This document shows, in pieces, positions 7,640 through 15,279 of a DNA stretch of 21,192 bases. The notes under the pieces are model-generated. The model saw only the letters and a list, made by a program, of their open reading frames with translations. It was not told the origin of the DNA and did not search any database. Origin of the DNA: Klebsiella pneumoniae (lineage in GTDB: Bacteria > Pseudomonadota > Gammaproteobacteria > Pseudomonadales > Pseudohongiellaceae); the NCBI GenBank assembly GCA_945869725.1, contig CAMBPO010000041.1, positions 1 through 21,192 on the forward strand, given 5' to 3'. Position numbers and translations under genes: made by a program. Within the stretch, counting starts at the first letter, position 1. Each line of letters opens with the position of its first letter.

Positions 7640-9325
7640 ATGGAAAACAATGAATACGATGCAATTGTTGTTGGCTCGGGAATCAGCGGTGGCTGGGCCG
7701 CAAAAGAGCTGACCGAAAAAGGCCTCAAAGTGCTGATGCTGGAACGCGGCCGCAGCCTTGAGCATGTCAAAGACTACGTCAACGAGAACAAAGAGATCTG
7801 GGAGTTTCCGCATCGCGATCACCCCACTCGCGAGATGCTGGCCAACTACCCGGTACTTCGTCGTGACTATCCGCTGAATGAATCCACCTTTGGTTCGTGG
7901 ACAGATGAAAACGAATCGCCTTACGAAGAAGTCAAGCGTTTCGACTGGTACCGATCCTATCAGGTCGGCGGCCGTTCGCTGTTGTGGGGCCGGCAGAGTT
8001 ACCGTTGGAACCGCATGGATTTTGAAGCCAATGCGCGTGAAGGCATCGCCATCGACTGGCCCATCCGTTACGAAGATCTGGAATCCTGGTATCACTATGT
8101 CGAAGGTTTTGCCGGCATCAGCGGTTCCATGGAAGGTCTGGACGTTTTGCCCGATGGTAATTTCCTGCCGCCGATGGACTTGAATATTGTTGAAAAAGAC
8201 GTGGCCGCAAGCATCAAGGCGCATTACAACGGCAATCGCCACTTGTTTATTGGCCGCACCGCTAACCTCACTGAGTCTCGCCCTGAGCAAAACCGCGTGC
8301 AGTGCCAGTACCGCAATCGCTGCTGGCGTGGTTGTTCCTACGGCGCGTTTTTCAGCACGCAATCAGCAACGTTGCCAGCAGCCATGGCGACCGGCAATCT
8401 GACACTGCGCCCCTGGTCGATTGTTACCCGCGTGTTGTACGACAAAGACACTCAGCGTGCTACCGGTGTGGAAATGGTGGACGCTGAAACCAACGAAGTC
8501 ATTGAGTACAAAGCACGCATCATTTTCCTCAACGCGTCTACCTTCAACACCACTTGGATTCTGATGAATTCCGCTACTGATGTGTGGCCTGATGGCTTGG
8601 GCAGCAGCAGTGGCGAGCTGGGTCACAATGTCATGGATCACCACTTCCGGCTCGGCGCGGAAGGACGGGTAGAAGGCTATGAAGATAAATACACCTATGG
8701 TCGTCGCCCCAATGGTTTTTACGTGCCACGCTTTCGCAATCTGGGCAATGAAAAACGCGATTATCTGCGTGGTTTTGGTTATCAGGGCGCTGCCAGTCGT
8801 ACCGGTTGGTCACGCACGATTGCAGAAATGAATGTGGGCGCGGACCTCAAACACACACTCACCGAACCCGGTCACTGGACAATTGGTATGACCGCGTTTG
8901 GCGAAATGCTGCCTTACCACGAAAACCGTATTTATCTGAACCGCAATAAAACTGACAAGTGGGGATTGCCGATTCTGTCGTTTGATGTCGCCATGCAAGA
9001 GAATGAATACGCCATGCGCCGCGACATGGTTGCCGATGCTGAAGAGATGCTGGAGGCCGCCGGAGTCAAAGACGTGCAGGGCCGCGATGTGGGTTACGCG
9101 CCGGGCATGGGTATCCACGAAATGGGCACTGCGCGCATGGGGCGTGATCCGCGCACGTCAGTGTTAAATGCTAATAACCAGGTATGGGATGCACTGAATG
9201 TATTTGTCACCGATGGCGCCTGTATGACCTCAGCATCCTGTGTAAACCCGTCGCTAACCTACATGGCGTTGACAGCGCGCGCCGCTGATTTTGCGGTGCA
9301 GGAACTCAAACGAGGAAATCTGTAA
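7640..9325 (+). CDS. GMC-family FAD-dependent sugar dehydrogenase, large subunit (candidate glycoside 3-dehydrogenase)
   Basis: This 561-residue GMC oxidoreductase has the FAD-binding motif GSGISGG (12-18) with E36 ('LMLERG') for the ribose, and the GMC signature region 'YQVGGRSLLWGRQSYR' (107-122). The C-terminal catalytic pair is H493 in GIHEMGTARMG and N536 in CVNPSLT. Their 43-residue spacing equals that known in glucose oxidase and cellobiose dehydrogenase. A cysteine cluster C222-x5-C228-x3-C232 lies where some sugar-dehydrogenase relatives carry extra cysteines. No signal peptide is present. The gluconate 2-dehydrogenase subunit 3-type gene starts 2 nt after the stop. In this two-subunit class the small subunit provides a Tat signal and both are exported together. 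Together with the DUF1080 and TIM-barrel neighbours, oxidation of a sugar C3 hydroxyl is the most likely reaction, but other alcohol positions or a gluconate-like substrate cannot be excluded. No cytochrome c subunit is encoded in the window. Confidence 0.9.
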   Translation: MENNEYDAIVVGSGISGGWAAKELTEKGLKVLMLERGRSLEHVKDYVNENKEIWEFPHRDHPTREMLANYPVLRRDYPLNESTFGSWTDENESPYEEVKRFDWYRSYQVGGRSLLWGRQSYRWNRMDFEANAREGIAIDWPIRYEDLESWYHYVEGFAGISGSMEGLDVLPDGNFLPPMDLNIVEKDVAASIKAHYNGNRHLFIGRTANLTESRPEQNRVQCQYRNRCWRGCSYGAFFSTQSATLPAAMATGNLTLRPWSIVTRVLYDKDTQRATGVEMVDAETNEVIEYKARIIFLNASTFNTTWILMNSATDVWPDGLGSSSGELGHNVMDHHFRLGAEGRVEGYEDKYTYGRRPNGFYVPRFRNLGNEKRDYLRGFGYQGAASRTGWSRTIAEMNVGADLKHTLTEPGHWTIGMTAFGEMLPYHENRIYLNRNKTDKWGLPILSFDVAMQENEYAMRRDMVADAEEMLEAAGVKDVQGRDVGYAPGMGIHEMGTARMGRDPRTSVLNANNQVWDALNVFVTDGACMTSASCVNPSLTYMALTARAADFAVQELKRGNL

Positions 9326-9327
9326 TC

Positions 9328-9888
9328 ATGAACAGACGAGAACTTTTGCAGATGATCGCCTCGGTCACCGGCTATGCCATGATTGGCAGCCCGGTGCTGA
9401 TGAGCGCATGCAGCAGCGCCAGTGCGGTGCGTGGCATGGAGTTATCAGGCAGTGACCAGGCTTTGCTCGCGGAGATCGCCGAGACTATTTTTCCGCGCAC
9501 CACGACTCCCGGCGCTAAAGATGTGGGTGTTCCAGAGATGATTGTCAGGTTGGTCAACAATACCTACGAGGACCTTGATCAGCAGGAATTCCATAATGGA
9601 CTGGCAGCCATCCGCAGCGACACGCTGGCGCGTTACGGCCAATCGTTTGAGAATCTGCCGGCCGAGCAGCGTGCGGAGTTTTTGAACGCGCTCAATCAAA
9701 CCGCGCTGCTATACCAAGAGCCACACGGTGTCACTGCACACTATTTTATTATGATGAAACAGCTGACGATTTTCAGTTATTTCACCACTGAGCAGGTGCA
9801 GACCGGTGTGTTGAGAATGGTGCCGGTGCCAGGTCGATTTGATGGTGACTACCCGTATGTTAAGGGCGAAACCGCCTGGGCAATTTGA
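9328..9888 (+). CDS. Gluconate 2-dehydrogenase subunit 3 family protein (GMC dehydrogenase small subunit)
   Basis: This is the 186-residue partner of the GMC flavoprotein. The N-terminus has a twin-arginine motif (MNRRELLQMIASVTG), a hydrophobic stretch and a lipobox-like LMSAC, so it may be a Tat-exported lipoprotein; the -3 residue is Met, which weakens the lipobox. The mature part shows family features: 'LLAEIAETIFPRTTTPGAKDVGVPEMIVRLV', then an all-alpha region and 'MMKQLTIFSYFTTEQVQTGVL'. The subunit acts as the export escort and stabiliser of the flavoprotein. The start is supported by GAGGA about 11 nt upstream inside the end of the large-subunit gene, and the 2-nt intergenic gap implies cotranscription. 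Family identity is secure; the exact complex partners, including any cytochrome, are not visible here. Confidence 0.9.
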   Translation: MNRRELLQMIASVTGYAMIGSPVLMSACSSASAVRGMELSGSDQALLAEIAETIFPRTTTPGAKDVGVPEMIVRLVNNTYEDLDQQEFHNGLAAIRSDTLARYGQSFENLPAEQRAEFLNALNQTALLYQEPHGVTAHYFIMMKQLTIFSYFTTEQVQTGVLRMVPVPGRFDGDYPYVKGETAWAI

Positions 9889-9961
9889 CAGGGCAGTAAA
9901 AAATTATCTGCCTCGATCACATTTTTAAATGCCCTTTACGTACTGATTCTGAGGAATTTTT

Positions 9962-10819
9962 ATGAACAGAAGACATTTTTTACGCTCTGCCGGGCTATTG
10001 GCCGGCGCCACTCAATTGGCAGGTTTCAGTGCTCTGGCGCGGGCCGCCGAGGCCGCTAACCCGTTTGGTATCCAGCTTTACACACTGCGCGAAGTGCTGC
10101 CGGCCGCGCCGGATGCGGTGATCACCCAGTTGGCCTCGTTTGGTTATAAACAGATCGAGAGTTACGAAGGCCCGATGGGTATGTTCTGGGGCAAAACCCC
10201 TGCAGAATTTGGCCGGCTTGTGACTGACCTGGGCATGGATTTGGTGGCCAGCCATTGCAGCATCGAAGAGAACTTTGAGCAAAAAGCTGCGCAGGCGGCG
10301 GAAGCCGGCATGGAGTACCTTATCTGCCCGATGATAGGGCCGCAGGAATCGCTGGATGAGTATCGACGCTTTGCTGAGCGCTTTAATCGCTGTGGTGAAA
10401 TCTGCCGTGATGTTGGCCTGAAGTTCGGGTATCACAACCACCATTATTCATTTTTTGAGATGGATGGTCAGATTCCGCACGATGTCATCATGCAGAACAC
10501 GGATCCGGCGCTGGTGGAATATGAACTGGATATCTTCTGGCTGGTTGCTGCTGGACAGGACCCGCTGGTGTGGCTGCGTAAATACCCGGGGCGTTTTACC
10601 TTCTCTCACGTCAAGGACAGATTGCCGGATCAGCCGTCTAATTCCTTCACGGCATCCACCACGCTGGGCCGCGGATTTATTGATTACGCGTCGATTCTGC
10701 CGGTTGCCAAAGAGCTGGGTATGAAGTACTTCTTCGTGGAGCAGGAAGCATTTGCCGGCACCACCCCGATCGACAGCAGCCGTGATAACGCTCAGTACAT
10801 GCGCAATCTTAAGGTCTGA
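9962..10819 (+). CDS. Tat-exported TIM-barrel protein, sugar phosphate isomerase/epimerase family
   Basis: This 285-residue protein begins with a twin-arginine signal (MNRRHFLRSAGLLAGATQLAG...ARAAEA), so it should work in the periplasm. The rest is an AP-endonuclease-2-like TIM barrel: 'FGIQLYTLREVLP' strand 1, 'LASFGYKQIESYEG', 'MDLVASHCS', 'LKFGYHNHHYSF' (H158 to H161), 'VEYELDIFW' (D190), 'FTFSHVKD' (H216) and 'KYFFVEQE' (E260). These are the positions of the metal ligands in this superfamily. It lacks any sign of phosphate-substrate use that would need the cytosol, and a periplasmic role on an oxidised (3-keto) sugar is inferred from the two preceding dehydrogenase genes. Some relatives in glycoside-degrading systems cleave 3-keto-glycosides by elimination. 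Its SD is GAGG 7 nt upstream. The gene lies 73 bp after the small-subunit gene and is probably in the same operon. Confidence 0.85.
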   Translation: MNRRHFLRSAGLLAGATQLAGFSALARAAEAANPFGIQLYTLREVLPAAPDAVITQLASFGYKQIESYEGPMGMFWGKTPAEFGRLVTDLGMDLVASHCSIEENFEQKAAQAAEAGMEYLICPMIGPQESLDEYRRFAERFNRCGEICRDVGLKFGYHNHHYSFFEMDGQIPHDVIMQNTDPALVEYELDIFWLVAAGQDPLVWLRKYPGRFTFSHVKDRLPDQPSNSFTASTTLGRGFIDYASILPVAKELGMKYFFVEQEAFAGTTPIDSSRDNAQYMRNLKV

Positions 10820-10834
10820 AAAACGCTGGCCGCC

Positions 10835-10856
10835 CCGGGAAACTTACAATTCCCGG
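10835..10856. terminator. Candidate stem-loop between convergent operons
   Basis: CCGGGAA (10835-10841) and TTCCCGG (10850-10856) form a 7-bp stem with an 8-nt loop. It lies 15 nt after the rightward TIM-barrel stop and overlaps the last codons of the leftward DUF1080 gene. No T-tract follows, so this is a weak candidate for a shared terminator. Confidence 0.35.
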
Positions 10857-11581
10857 ATGCGGATGTTGCGGAATCTGACGACGTCGCCGTGATCCTGCAG
10901 ACCGATATGACCCTGTTGCATAGCACCAAACTCATTGTGATCTTTGAATTTGCTGTTACGCAGCATCTCAAACCACGCCACTGTCCAGCGTTCGTAACGC
11001 AGCACCATCTCCCCGTTTAACCAATGCTCAACCACTGGCCCTTGGGAAACAATTCGGGCTTGATTCCATTCACCAAATGGTTTGGCGGTTTTTGGACTGA
11101 TGGGAATGAGGTCATACAAGGTGCCGGCCTGGCGATTGCCGTTGACACCTAAAAAACTGTCCGGGTGATTGGCATCGTCCAGCACCTGCATTTCCAGGGC
11201 TGACCAGTAAATTCTCTGTGTTGGTTGTTCCAGTGCGTGATAAAAAATGCCACTGTTGCTGCCGCGCTCAACCATCCATTCCAGCTGTAGATCAAAATCG
11301 CGGAAGATGCGTTTGGTGATGATGTCGCCCACTGGCAGGCGGTCTTCGCGTGGCCTGAAAACCAGCGTGTTTTCTTCAATCTGCCAGCCTTCGTTTGGAA
11401 AATCTGTTTGATTATACAGGCGCCACTCATCTGTCGAGCTGCCATCAAACAAGGTGATCCAGTTTTCTGAGCCTGCATTTGCAGCAGACTGAGCGTTGAG
11501 CTGCGACTCAGGGACGATCGAAAAAAATACCGCACTACTCAGTGCAGTTAGCAGGGACACCATCAACAGTCGTTTGATCAT
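10844..11581 (-). CDS. Secreted DUF1080 protein, 3-keto-disaccharide hydrolase family (PF06439)
   Basis: This 245-residue protein has an N-terminal signal segment (MIKRLLMVSLLTALSSAVFFS) followed by a single concanavalin-like DUF1080 domain. Family landmarks are 'WITLFDGSSTDEWR', 'FDLQLEWMVERGSNSGIFY', 'ALEMQVLDDANHPD', 'AGTLYDLI', 'WNQARIVSQGPVVEHWLNG' and the C-terminal 'GHIGLQDHGDVVRFRNIRIREL'. Characterised family members split glycosidic bonds of 3-keto-glycosides, where the C3 ketone makes C2 acidic and allows elimination. This role fits the neighbouring GMC dehydrogenase well. It should act in the periplasm. It is the third gene of the leftward operon, 23 nt after the TIM-barrel gene, with GGAGAGGG as SD. 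The substrate aglycone or sugar cannot be read from the sequence. The family is large and some members may have other roles. Confidence 0.88.
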   Translation of the reverse strand: MIKRLLMVSLLTALSSAVFFSIVPESQLNAQSAANAGSENWITLFDGSSTDEWRLYNQTDFPNEGWQIEENTLVFRPREDRLPVGDIITKRIFRDFDLQLEWMVERGSNSGIFYHALEQPTQRIYWSALEMQVLDDANHPDSFLGVNGNRQAGTLYDLIPISPKTAKPFGEWNQARIVSQGPVVEHWLNGEMVLRYERWTVAWFEMLRNSKFKDHNEFGAMQQGHIGLQDHGDVVRFRNIRIREL

Positions 11582-11604
11582 AGGGATTACCCTCTCCGTG
11601 CGAA

Positions 11605-12681
11605 TTAAATGCCAAGAATTTTGCGATTAAGAGCCGCGTCCGGCTGTTGGCCGGCAAAATCATCAAAGGCTTTGTCAGTGACTTGAATGATATGGCTGTT
11701 GATAAAGGGTGCGCCTTCCGCAGCGCCCTGCTCTGGATGTTTGATACAGCACTCCCATTCCATTACCGCCCAGCCGTCATAGCCGTATTGCGAGAGTTTG
11801 CTGAAAATGCCCACAAAATCCACCTGACCATCACCCAGCGAGCGGAAGCGACCCGGGCGGTCAATCCAGTCTTGATATCCACCATACACGCCGCTGCGCC
11901 CATTGGGATTAAATTCTGCATCTTTGACATGAAACATACCGATCTTTTCATGATAGATGTCGATGAACTGCAGGTAATCCAGTTGCTGCAATACAAAATG
12001 GCTGGGGTCAAACAGTATGCGCGCACGTGGGTGATTGCCACTGGCCTGCAGAAAACGCTCGTAACTGACACCGTCGTGCAAGTCTTCGCCGGGGTGAATT
12101 TCGTAACACACATCCACGCCCTGTTCATCAAATGCATTGAGAATGGGCAGCCAGCGCCGCGCCAGTTCCGCAAAACCCTGCTGCACCAGCCCCGCCGGGC
12201 GCTGCGGCCATGGGTAAACGGTATGCCACATCAGTGCGCCGGGGAAACTGGCGTGCACATTGATCCCCAGATGTCTGCTGGCCTTGGCGGCCATTTTTAC
12301 CTGATCAACCGCCCATTCAGTGCGCGCTGAGGGATTGCCACGCAGCTGCTCGGGTGCAAACCCATCAAACATGTCGTTATAGGCGGGATGGACGGCGACC
12401 AGCTGGCCTTGCAGATGTGTGCTCAGTTCAGTGATCTGTAGCCCGTACGCGTTGATGCGGCCCTTGTATTCGTCTGCATAGGTTTTACTCTCGGCCAGCC
12501 GCTGCAGATCAATCAGACGTTTGTCCCAGGTCGGGATTTGTATGCCTTTATAACCCAGCGAGGCGGCCCACTCGCAAATGCTGTCAATGGTATTAAACGG
12601 CGCTTTGTCATCCGCAAACTGCGCCAGAAAAATACCGGGGCCTTTGATGGTTCTGGGGGTGGTTTTTGGTGCGGGTGTCAT
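11605..12681 (-). CDS. Cytosolic TIM-barrel sugar phosphate isomerase/epimerase family protein
   Basis: This 358-residue protein has no signal peptide. It shows the metal-dependent AP-endonuclease-2-like barrel: 'GIFLAQFADD' strand 1, 'AASLGYKGIQIPTW', 'ITELSTHLQGQLVAVHP', 'INVHASFPGALMWH', 'VDVCYEIHPGEDLHDG' (E194), 'RILFDPSHFV' (D225), 'IGMFHVKDAEF' (H251) and 'GWAVMEWECC' (E308). E-D-H-E is the expected metal set. The segment 'GVYGGYQDWIDRPGRFRSLGDGQVDF' is typical of the subgroup found beside Gfo/Idh/MocA oxidoreductases. It is the second gene of the operon, 6 nt after the oxidoreductase, with GAGG about 11 nt upstream. It probably isomerises, epimerises or eliminates an oxidised sugar made by its neighbour. 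Exact chemistry unknown. Confidence 0.87.
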   Translation of the reverse strand: MTPAPKTTPRTIKGPGIFLAQFADDKAPFNTIDSICEWAASLGYKGIQIPTWDKRLIDLQRLAESKTYADEYKGRINAYGLQITELSTHLQGQLVAVHPAYNDMFDGFAPEQLRGNPSARTEWAVDQVKMAAKASRHLGINVHASFPGALMWHTVYPWPQRPAGLVQQGFAELARRWLPILNAFDEQGVDVCYEIHPGEDLHDGVSYERFLQASGNHPRARILFDPSHFVLQQLDYLQFIDIYHEKIGMFHVKDAEFNPNGRSGVYGGYQDWIDRPGRFRSLGDGQVDFVGIFSKLSQYGYDGWAVMEWECCIKHPEQGAAEGAPFINSHIIQVTDKAFDDFAGQQPDAALNRKILGI

Positions 12682-12687
12682 AAACGC

Positions 12688-13821
12688 TTAAACCTCAAAG
12701 GTGGTCCACTTCTGGTTGCTGGCTGCCGAGCGCATCATGGTCTCGATAAACGCCATGCCGCGCAGGCCTTCCTCTATCGATGGGTAGTCCTGGTCAGCGC
12801 TGCTATTGCCGCACACATCCAGAGCAAAGGCGCTGTAAATATTGGCGAAGGCCTCAATAAATCCTTCCGGATGCCCGGCCGGCAAACGTGTCGCCAGATT
12901 GGCCGCCGTGCACAGGCCGGCCGCACCGCTTCGATAAATTTGCTCGGGCTGCCCGCTCATTTTCACCCGTAACAGGTTGTTGTCCTGATGTGACCACTCC
13001 AGCCCGCCCAGTTCGCCATAGATGCGCAGGCTGACATTGTTTTCCTCACCTGCAGCAACCTGCGTGGCAATCAACATGCCGCTGGCGCCGTCTTCAAAGT
13101 GCAGCAGCGCACTGGCATCGTCATCCAGCTGTCTGCCGGGGACTACGGCATTTAATTCGGCACACACCTCGGTGATCTTCAGGCCACTGACGTACTCCGC
13201 CAGATGGGCTGCATGCGTGCCAATATCACCGACTGCTCCAGCGCCCGCTTTGCCCGGGTCAGTGCGCCAGGAAGCTTGTTTGTGATGGCTGCTTTCCAGT
13301 GCGGTGCTTAGCCATCCTTGTGGATACTCCACCAAAATTTTACGGATCTTGCCGAACTGCCCACTGGCAACACGGTGACGCGCCTCTTTGATCATCGGGT
13401 AACCGGCATAGGTATGTGTGAGTGCCAGTTTGCAGGTGGATTGTTGCAGTGCCAGGGCGATCTGTTTCGCCTGCTCCACGCTCAACGCCAGGGGTTTGTC
13501 CACAATCACATGAAAGCCGTGCTGCAAGGCCAGTATCACCGGTGCGGCATGCAGGTGGTTGGGCGTGACAATCGCGACTGCCTGCATGCGTTCGTCCGCC
13601 GGCAAAGAGGCTTCAGTAATGAGCATCTCGGTATAAGAATCGTAAACCCGTTGTGGTGCCAGATTAAGCTGTTCGCCTGTATGGCGTGAGTTGGCTGGAT
13701 CGCTGCTGAATGCGCCGCAGACCAGTTCGTAGTGTCCGTCCAGCGCTGCGGCGCGACGATGTATGGCTCCGATAAAAGAACCCTGTCCGCCACCTATCAT
13801 TCCCAGTCTGATTTTTTTCAT
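12688..13821 (-). CDS. Gfo/Idh/MocA family NAD(P)-dependent oxidoreductase
   Basis: This 377-residue cytosolic oxidoreductase has the Rossmann motif 'GMIGGGQGSFIGAIHR' near the N-terminus, the family motif 'VDKPLAL' (EKP type, with the catalytic Lys) and the C-terminal-domain motif 'GAGAVGDIGTHAAHLAEYVSG', whose Asp and His complete the active site. Known relatives oxidise or reduce sugar hydroxyls, including 3-keto sugars. Here it may reduce an imported 3-keto sugar back to a normal sugar, or perform a redox-coupled isomerisation with the TIM-barrel partner encoded 6 nt downstream. It is the first gene of the leftward operon and faces a 159-bp divergent regulatory region shared with the MFS transporter gene. 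The length and motifs are complete. Confidence 0.92.
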   Translation of the reverse strand: MKKIRLGMIGGGQGSFIGAIHRRAAALDGHYELVCGAFSSDPANSRHTGEQLNLAPQRVYDSYTEMLITEASLPADERMQAVAIVTPNHLHAAPVILALQHGFHVIVDKPLALSVEQAKQIALALQQSTCKLALTHTYAGYPMIKEARHRVASGQFGKIRKILVEYPQGWLSTALESSHHKQASWRTDPGKAGAGAVGDIGTHAAHLAEYVSGLKITEVCAELNAVVPGRQLDDDASALLHFEDGASGMLIATQVAAGEENNVSLRIYGELGGLEWSHQDNNLLRVKMSGQPEQIYRSGAAGLCTAANLATRLPAGHPEGFIEAFANIYSAFALDVCGNSSADQDYPSIEEGLRGMAFIETMMRSAASNQKWTTFEV

Positions 13822-13843
13822 ACACGTGTTATATCAAAGAGCC

Positions 13844-13862
13844 TTGTTAACAGAAATAACAA
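13844..13862. promoter_or_regulatory. Candidate operator: TTGTTA-N7-TAACAA inverted repeat
   Basis: TTGTTAACAGAAATAACAA has perfect 6-bp arms around a 7-bp centre. It lies 22 bp before the Gfo/Idh start in the divergent region with the MFS gene, where a dimeric repressor could control both operons. The spacing and AT-rich arms suit a LacI- or GntR-like regulator, but no regulator gene is in the window. Confidence 0.35.
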
Positions 13863-13898
13863 TTCCATATTTCCAGTTTATTTATTAGAGTCGATAGC

Positions 13899-13928
13899 AT
13901 TGTAGTGCGATACAGAGGCTGCCCGCAA
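13899..13928 (-). promoter_or_regulatory. Candidate promoter for the Gfo/Idh operon
   Basis: On the minus strand, TTGCGG (13923-13928), an 18-nt spacer and TACAAT (13899-13904) resemble a sigma-70 promoter; the -10 matches at five of six positions, the -35 at three. Transcription would begin near 13892, upstream of the TTGTTA inverted repeat. Judged by eye only. Confidence 0.28.
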
Positions 13929-13967
13929 AACAAGCCCGATCAAAAACAAAAATAAACAATTTTCCCC

Positions 13968-13972
13968 GGGGA
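13968..13972 (+). promoter_or_regulatory. Shine-Dalgarno GGGGA for the MFS gene
   Basis: GGGGA lies 8 nt before the ATG at 13981, which is preferred over the in-frame TTG immediately upstream at 13978. Confidence 0.5.
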
Positions 13973-13980
13973 AATGCTTG

Positions 13981-15279
13981 ATGAATACCCACCGCTATCT
14001 GATACCTCGTCTTAGCCTGATGATGTTCCTGCAGTTTTTTGTCTGGGGAGCTTTTTTTGTCACCCTCGGCAGCTACCTTTTGCAGGTCTTTCAAAACGAA
14101 CAGGGCATCAACACCATCATAGGGCAAGCCTACGCAACCCATAACTGGGCTGCACTGCTGGCACCGTTATTGGTGGGCTTGCTGGCAGACCGCTTTGTGA
14201 ATGCCGAGCGCCTGAACGCGTTCTGCCAGATAGCCGGAGCAGCAGTGCTCTGGTATGCCGCCGGTGTTACTGATCCCGGGGTGTTTATCTGGGTGATGTT
14301 TGTTTATTTTATGTTGTACATGCCCACGCTGGCGCTGGCCAATACCATTGCCTTTTCCAATATCGACAACGCGGATAAGCAGTTTCCCGCCATCCGTGTC
14401 TGGGGCACAGTGGGCTGGATAGTCTCCGGGTTTATTGTGGCGCAGACGGTGCTGGGGTTTGTGAACATCCCCTTGCTGCAGGCGCTGACTGGCGCAGACA
14501 ACGCGCAGATCACCAACATCCCGTTAAAAATGGCCGCCATCCTGTCGCTGGTGTACGGTCTGTACAGCCTGACCTTGCCGGCCACACCACCGAAGGCCAG
14601 AGGCGAGCCTTTTAGTGTCAGCAAAGCCTTGGGCATGGATGCACTGATGCTGATGAAGGAACGTAACTTTTTTATCTTTGCACTCAGCAGTTTTCTGATC
14701 AGTATTCCGCTGGCATTTTATTACGCACGCACCAATGACTTTGTGGCGGCCATGGCGTTTGGCAATCAATCCGCTTCGTTTATGGCGATTGGCCAGATGA
14801 GCGAAGTGCTGTTTATGCTGCTGGTGCCGTTTTTTATTGTGCGCTTTGGTGTGAAGTGGATGCTGATGGTGGCCATGGCGGCGTGGGCCTTGCGTTACCT
14901 GGTGTTTGCGAGTTTCCCGGAGTCGGTGGCCTTGCTGATTTTTGGTATTGCCCTGCACGGCATCTGTTACGACTTCTTTTTTGTGACGGGTCAGCTGTAT
15001 GTGGACCGCAAGGCGCCGGTCGCTATCCGCGCCAGTGCCCAGGGGCTGTTTGCCTTGCTGACCTACGGTGCGGGCATGTTGGTGGGTAACTACATTCTGG
15101 GCTGGTGGGGCGACAGCATGGCGCTGGATGGTTCCACCCAGGCCGGTTGGTTGCAGGGGGCCTTCAGTTTCTGGATGATGCCGGCGGCGCTGGCCGCTGT
15201 GATACTGGTGTTTTTTGCACTGACCTTTCAGCGTGAGCCCGTGCCATCGCAGCGCGGTGCAGCAGGAGTAGAATCATGA
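13981..15279 (+). CDS. MFS transporter of the nucleoside:H+ symporter (NupG-like) family
   Basis: This is a 432-residue inner-membrane transporter with about 12 hydrophobic segments. The opening 'PRLSLMMFLQFFVWGAFFVTLGSYL' and the following 'IIGQAYATHNWAALLAPLLVGLLADRF' are characteristic of the NHS/NupG branch, as are 'RVWGTVGWIVSGF' and 'SFMAIGQMSEVLFMLLVPFFIVRFGVKWML'. Relatives of this clade are commonly encoded beside Gfo/Idh/MocA and TIM-barrel genes, so a sugar or oxidised sugar is a likelier cargo than a nucleoside. That is inference from context. A proton gradient should drive uptake. The stop overlaps the start of the following TIM-barrel gene (ATGA), so the two are translationally coupled. 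It is transcribed divergently from the oxidoreductase operon. Confidence 0.88.
   Translation: MNTHRYLIPRLSLMMFLQFFVWGAFFVTLGSYLLQVFQNEQGINTIIGQAYATHNWAALLAPLLVGLLADRFVNAERLNAFCQIAGAAVLWYAAGVTDPGVFIWVMFVYFMLYMPTLALANTIAFSNIDNADKQFPAIRVWGTVGWIVSGFIVAQTVLGFVNIPLLQALTGADNAQITNIPLKMAAILSLVYGLYSLTLPATPPKARGEPFSVSKALGMDALMLMKERNFFIFALSSFLISIPLAFYYARTNDFVAAMAFGNQSASFMAIGQMSEVLFMLLVPFFIVRFGVKWMLMVAMAAWALRYLVFASFPESVALLIFGIALHGICYDFFFVTGQLYVDRKAPVAIRASAQGLFALLTYGAGMLVGNYILGWWGDSMALDGSTQAGWLQGAFSFWMMPAALAAVILVFFALTFQREPVPSQRGAAGVES

Noticed and set aside
7613..8362. A 249-codon open frame on the minus strand opposite the GMC gene
   Set aside because: It lies entirely opposite a well-conserved GMC FAD-binding domain, has no recognisable family pattern and no SD; a codon-bias shadow.
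9890..9936. AGGGCA...TGCCCT inverted repeat after the small-subunit gene, considered as a terminator
   Set aside because: The 34-nt or so loop is too long and no T-tract follows; the following TIM-barrel gene is probably cotranscribed.
11647..12330. A 227-codon open frame on the plus strand opposite the cytosolic TIM-barrel gene
   Set aside because: The minus strand encodes a complete TIM barrel with its metal ligands; the plus-strand translation has no domain-like pattern.
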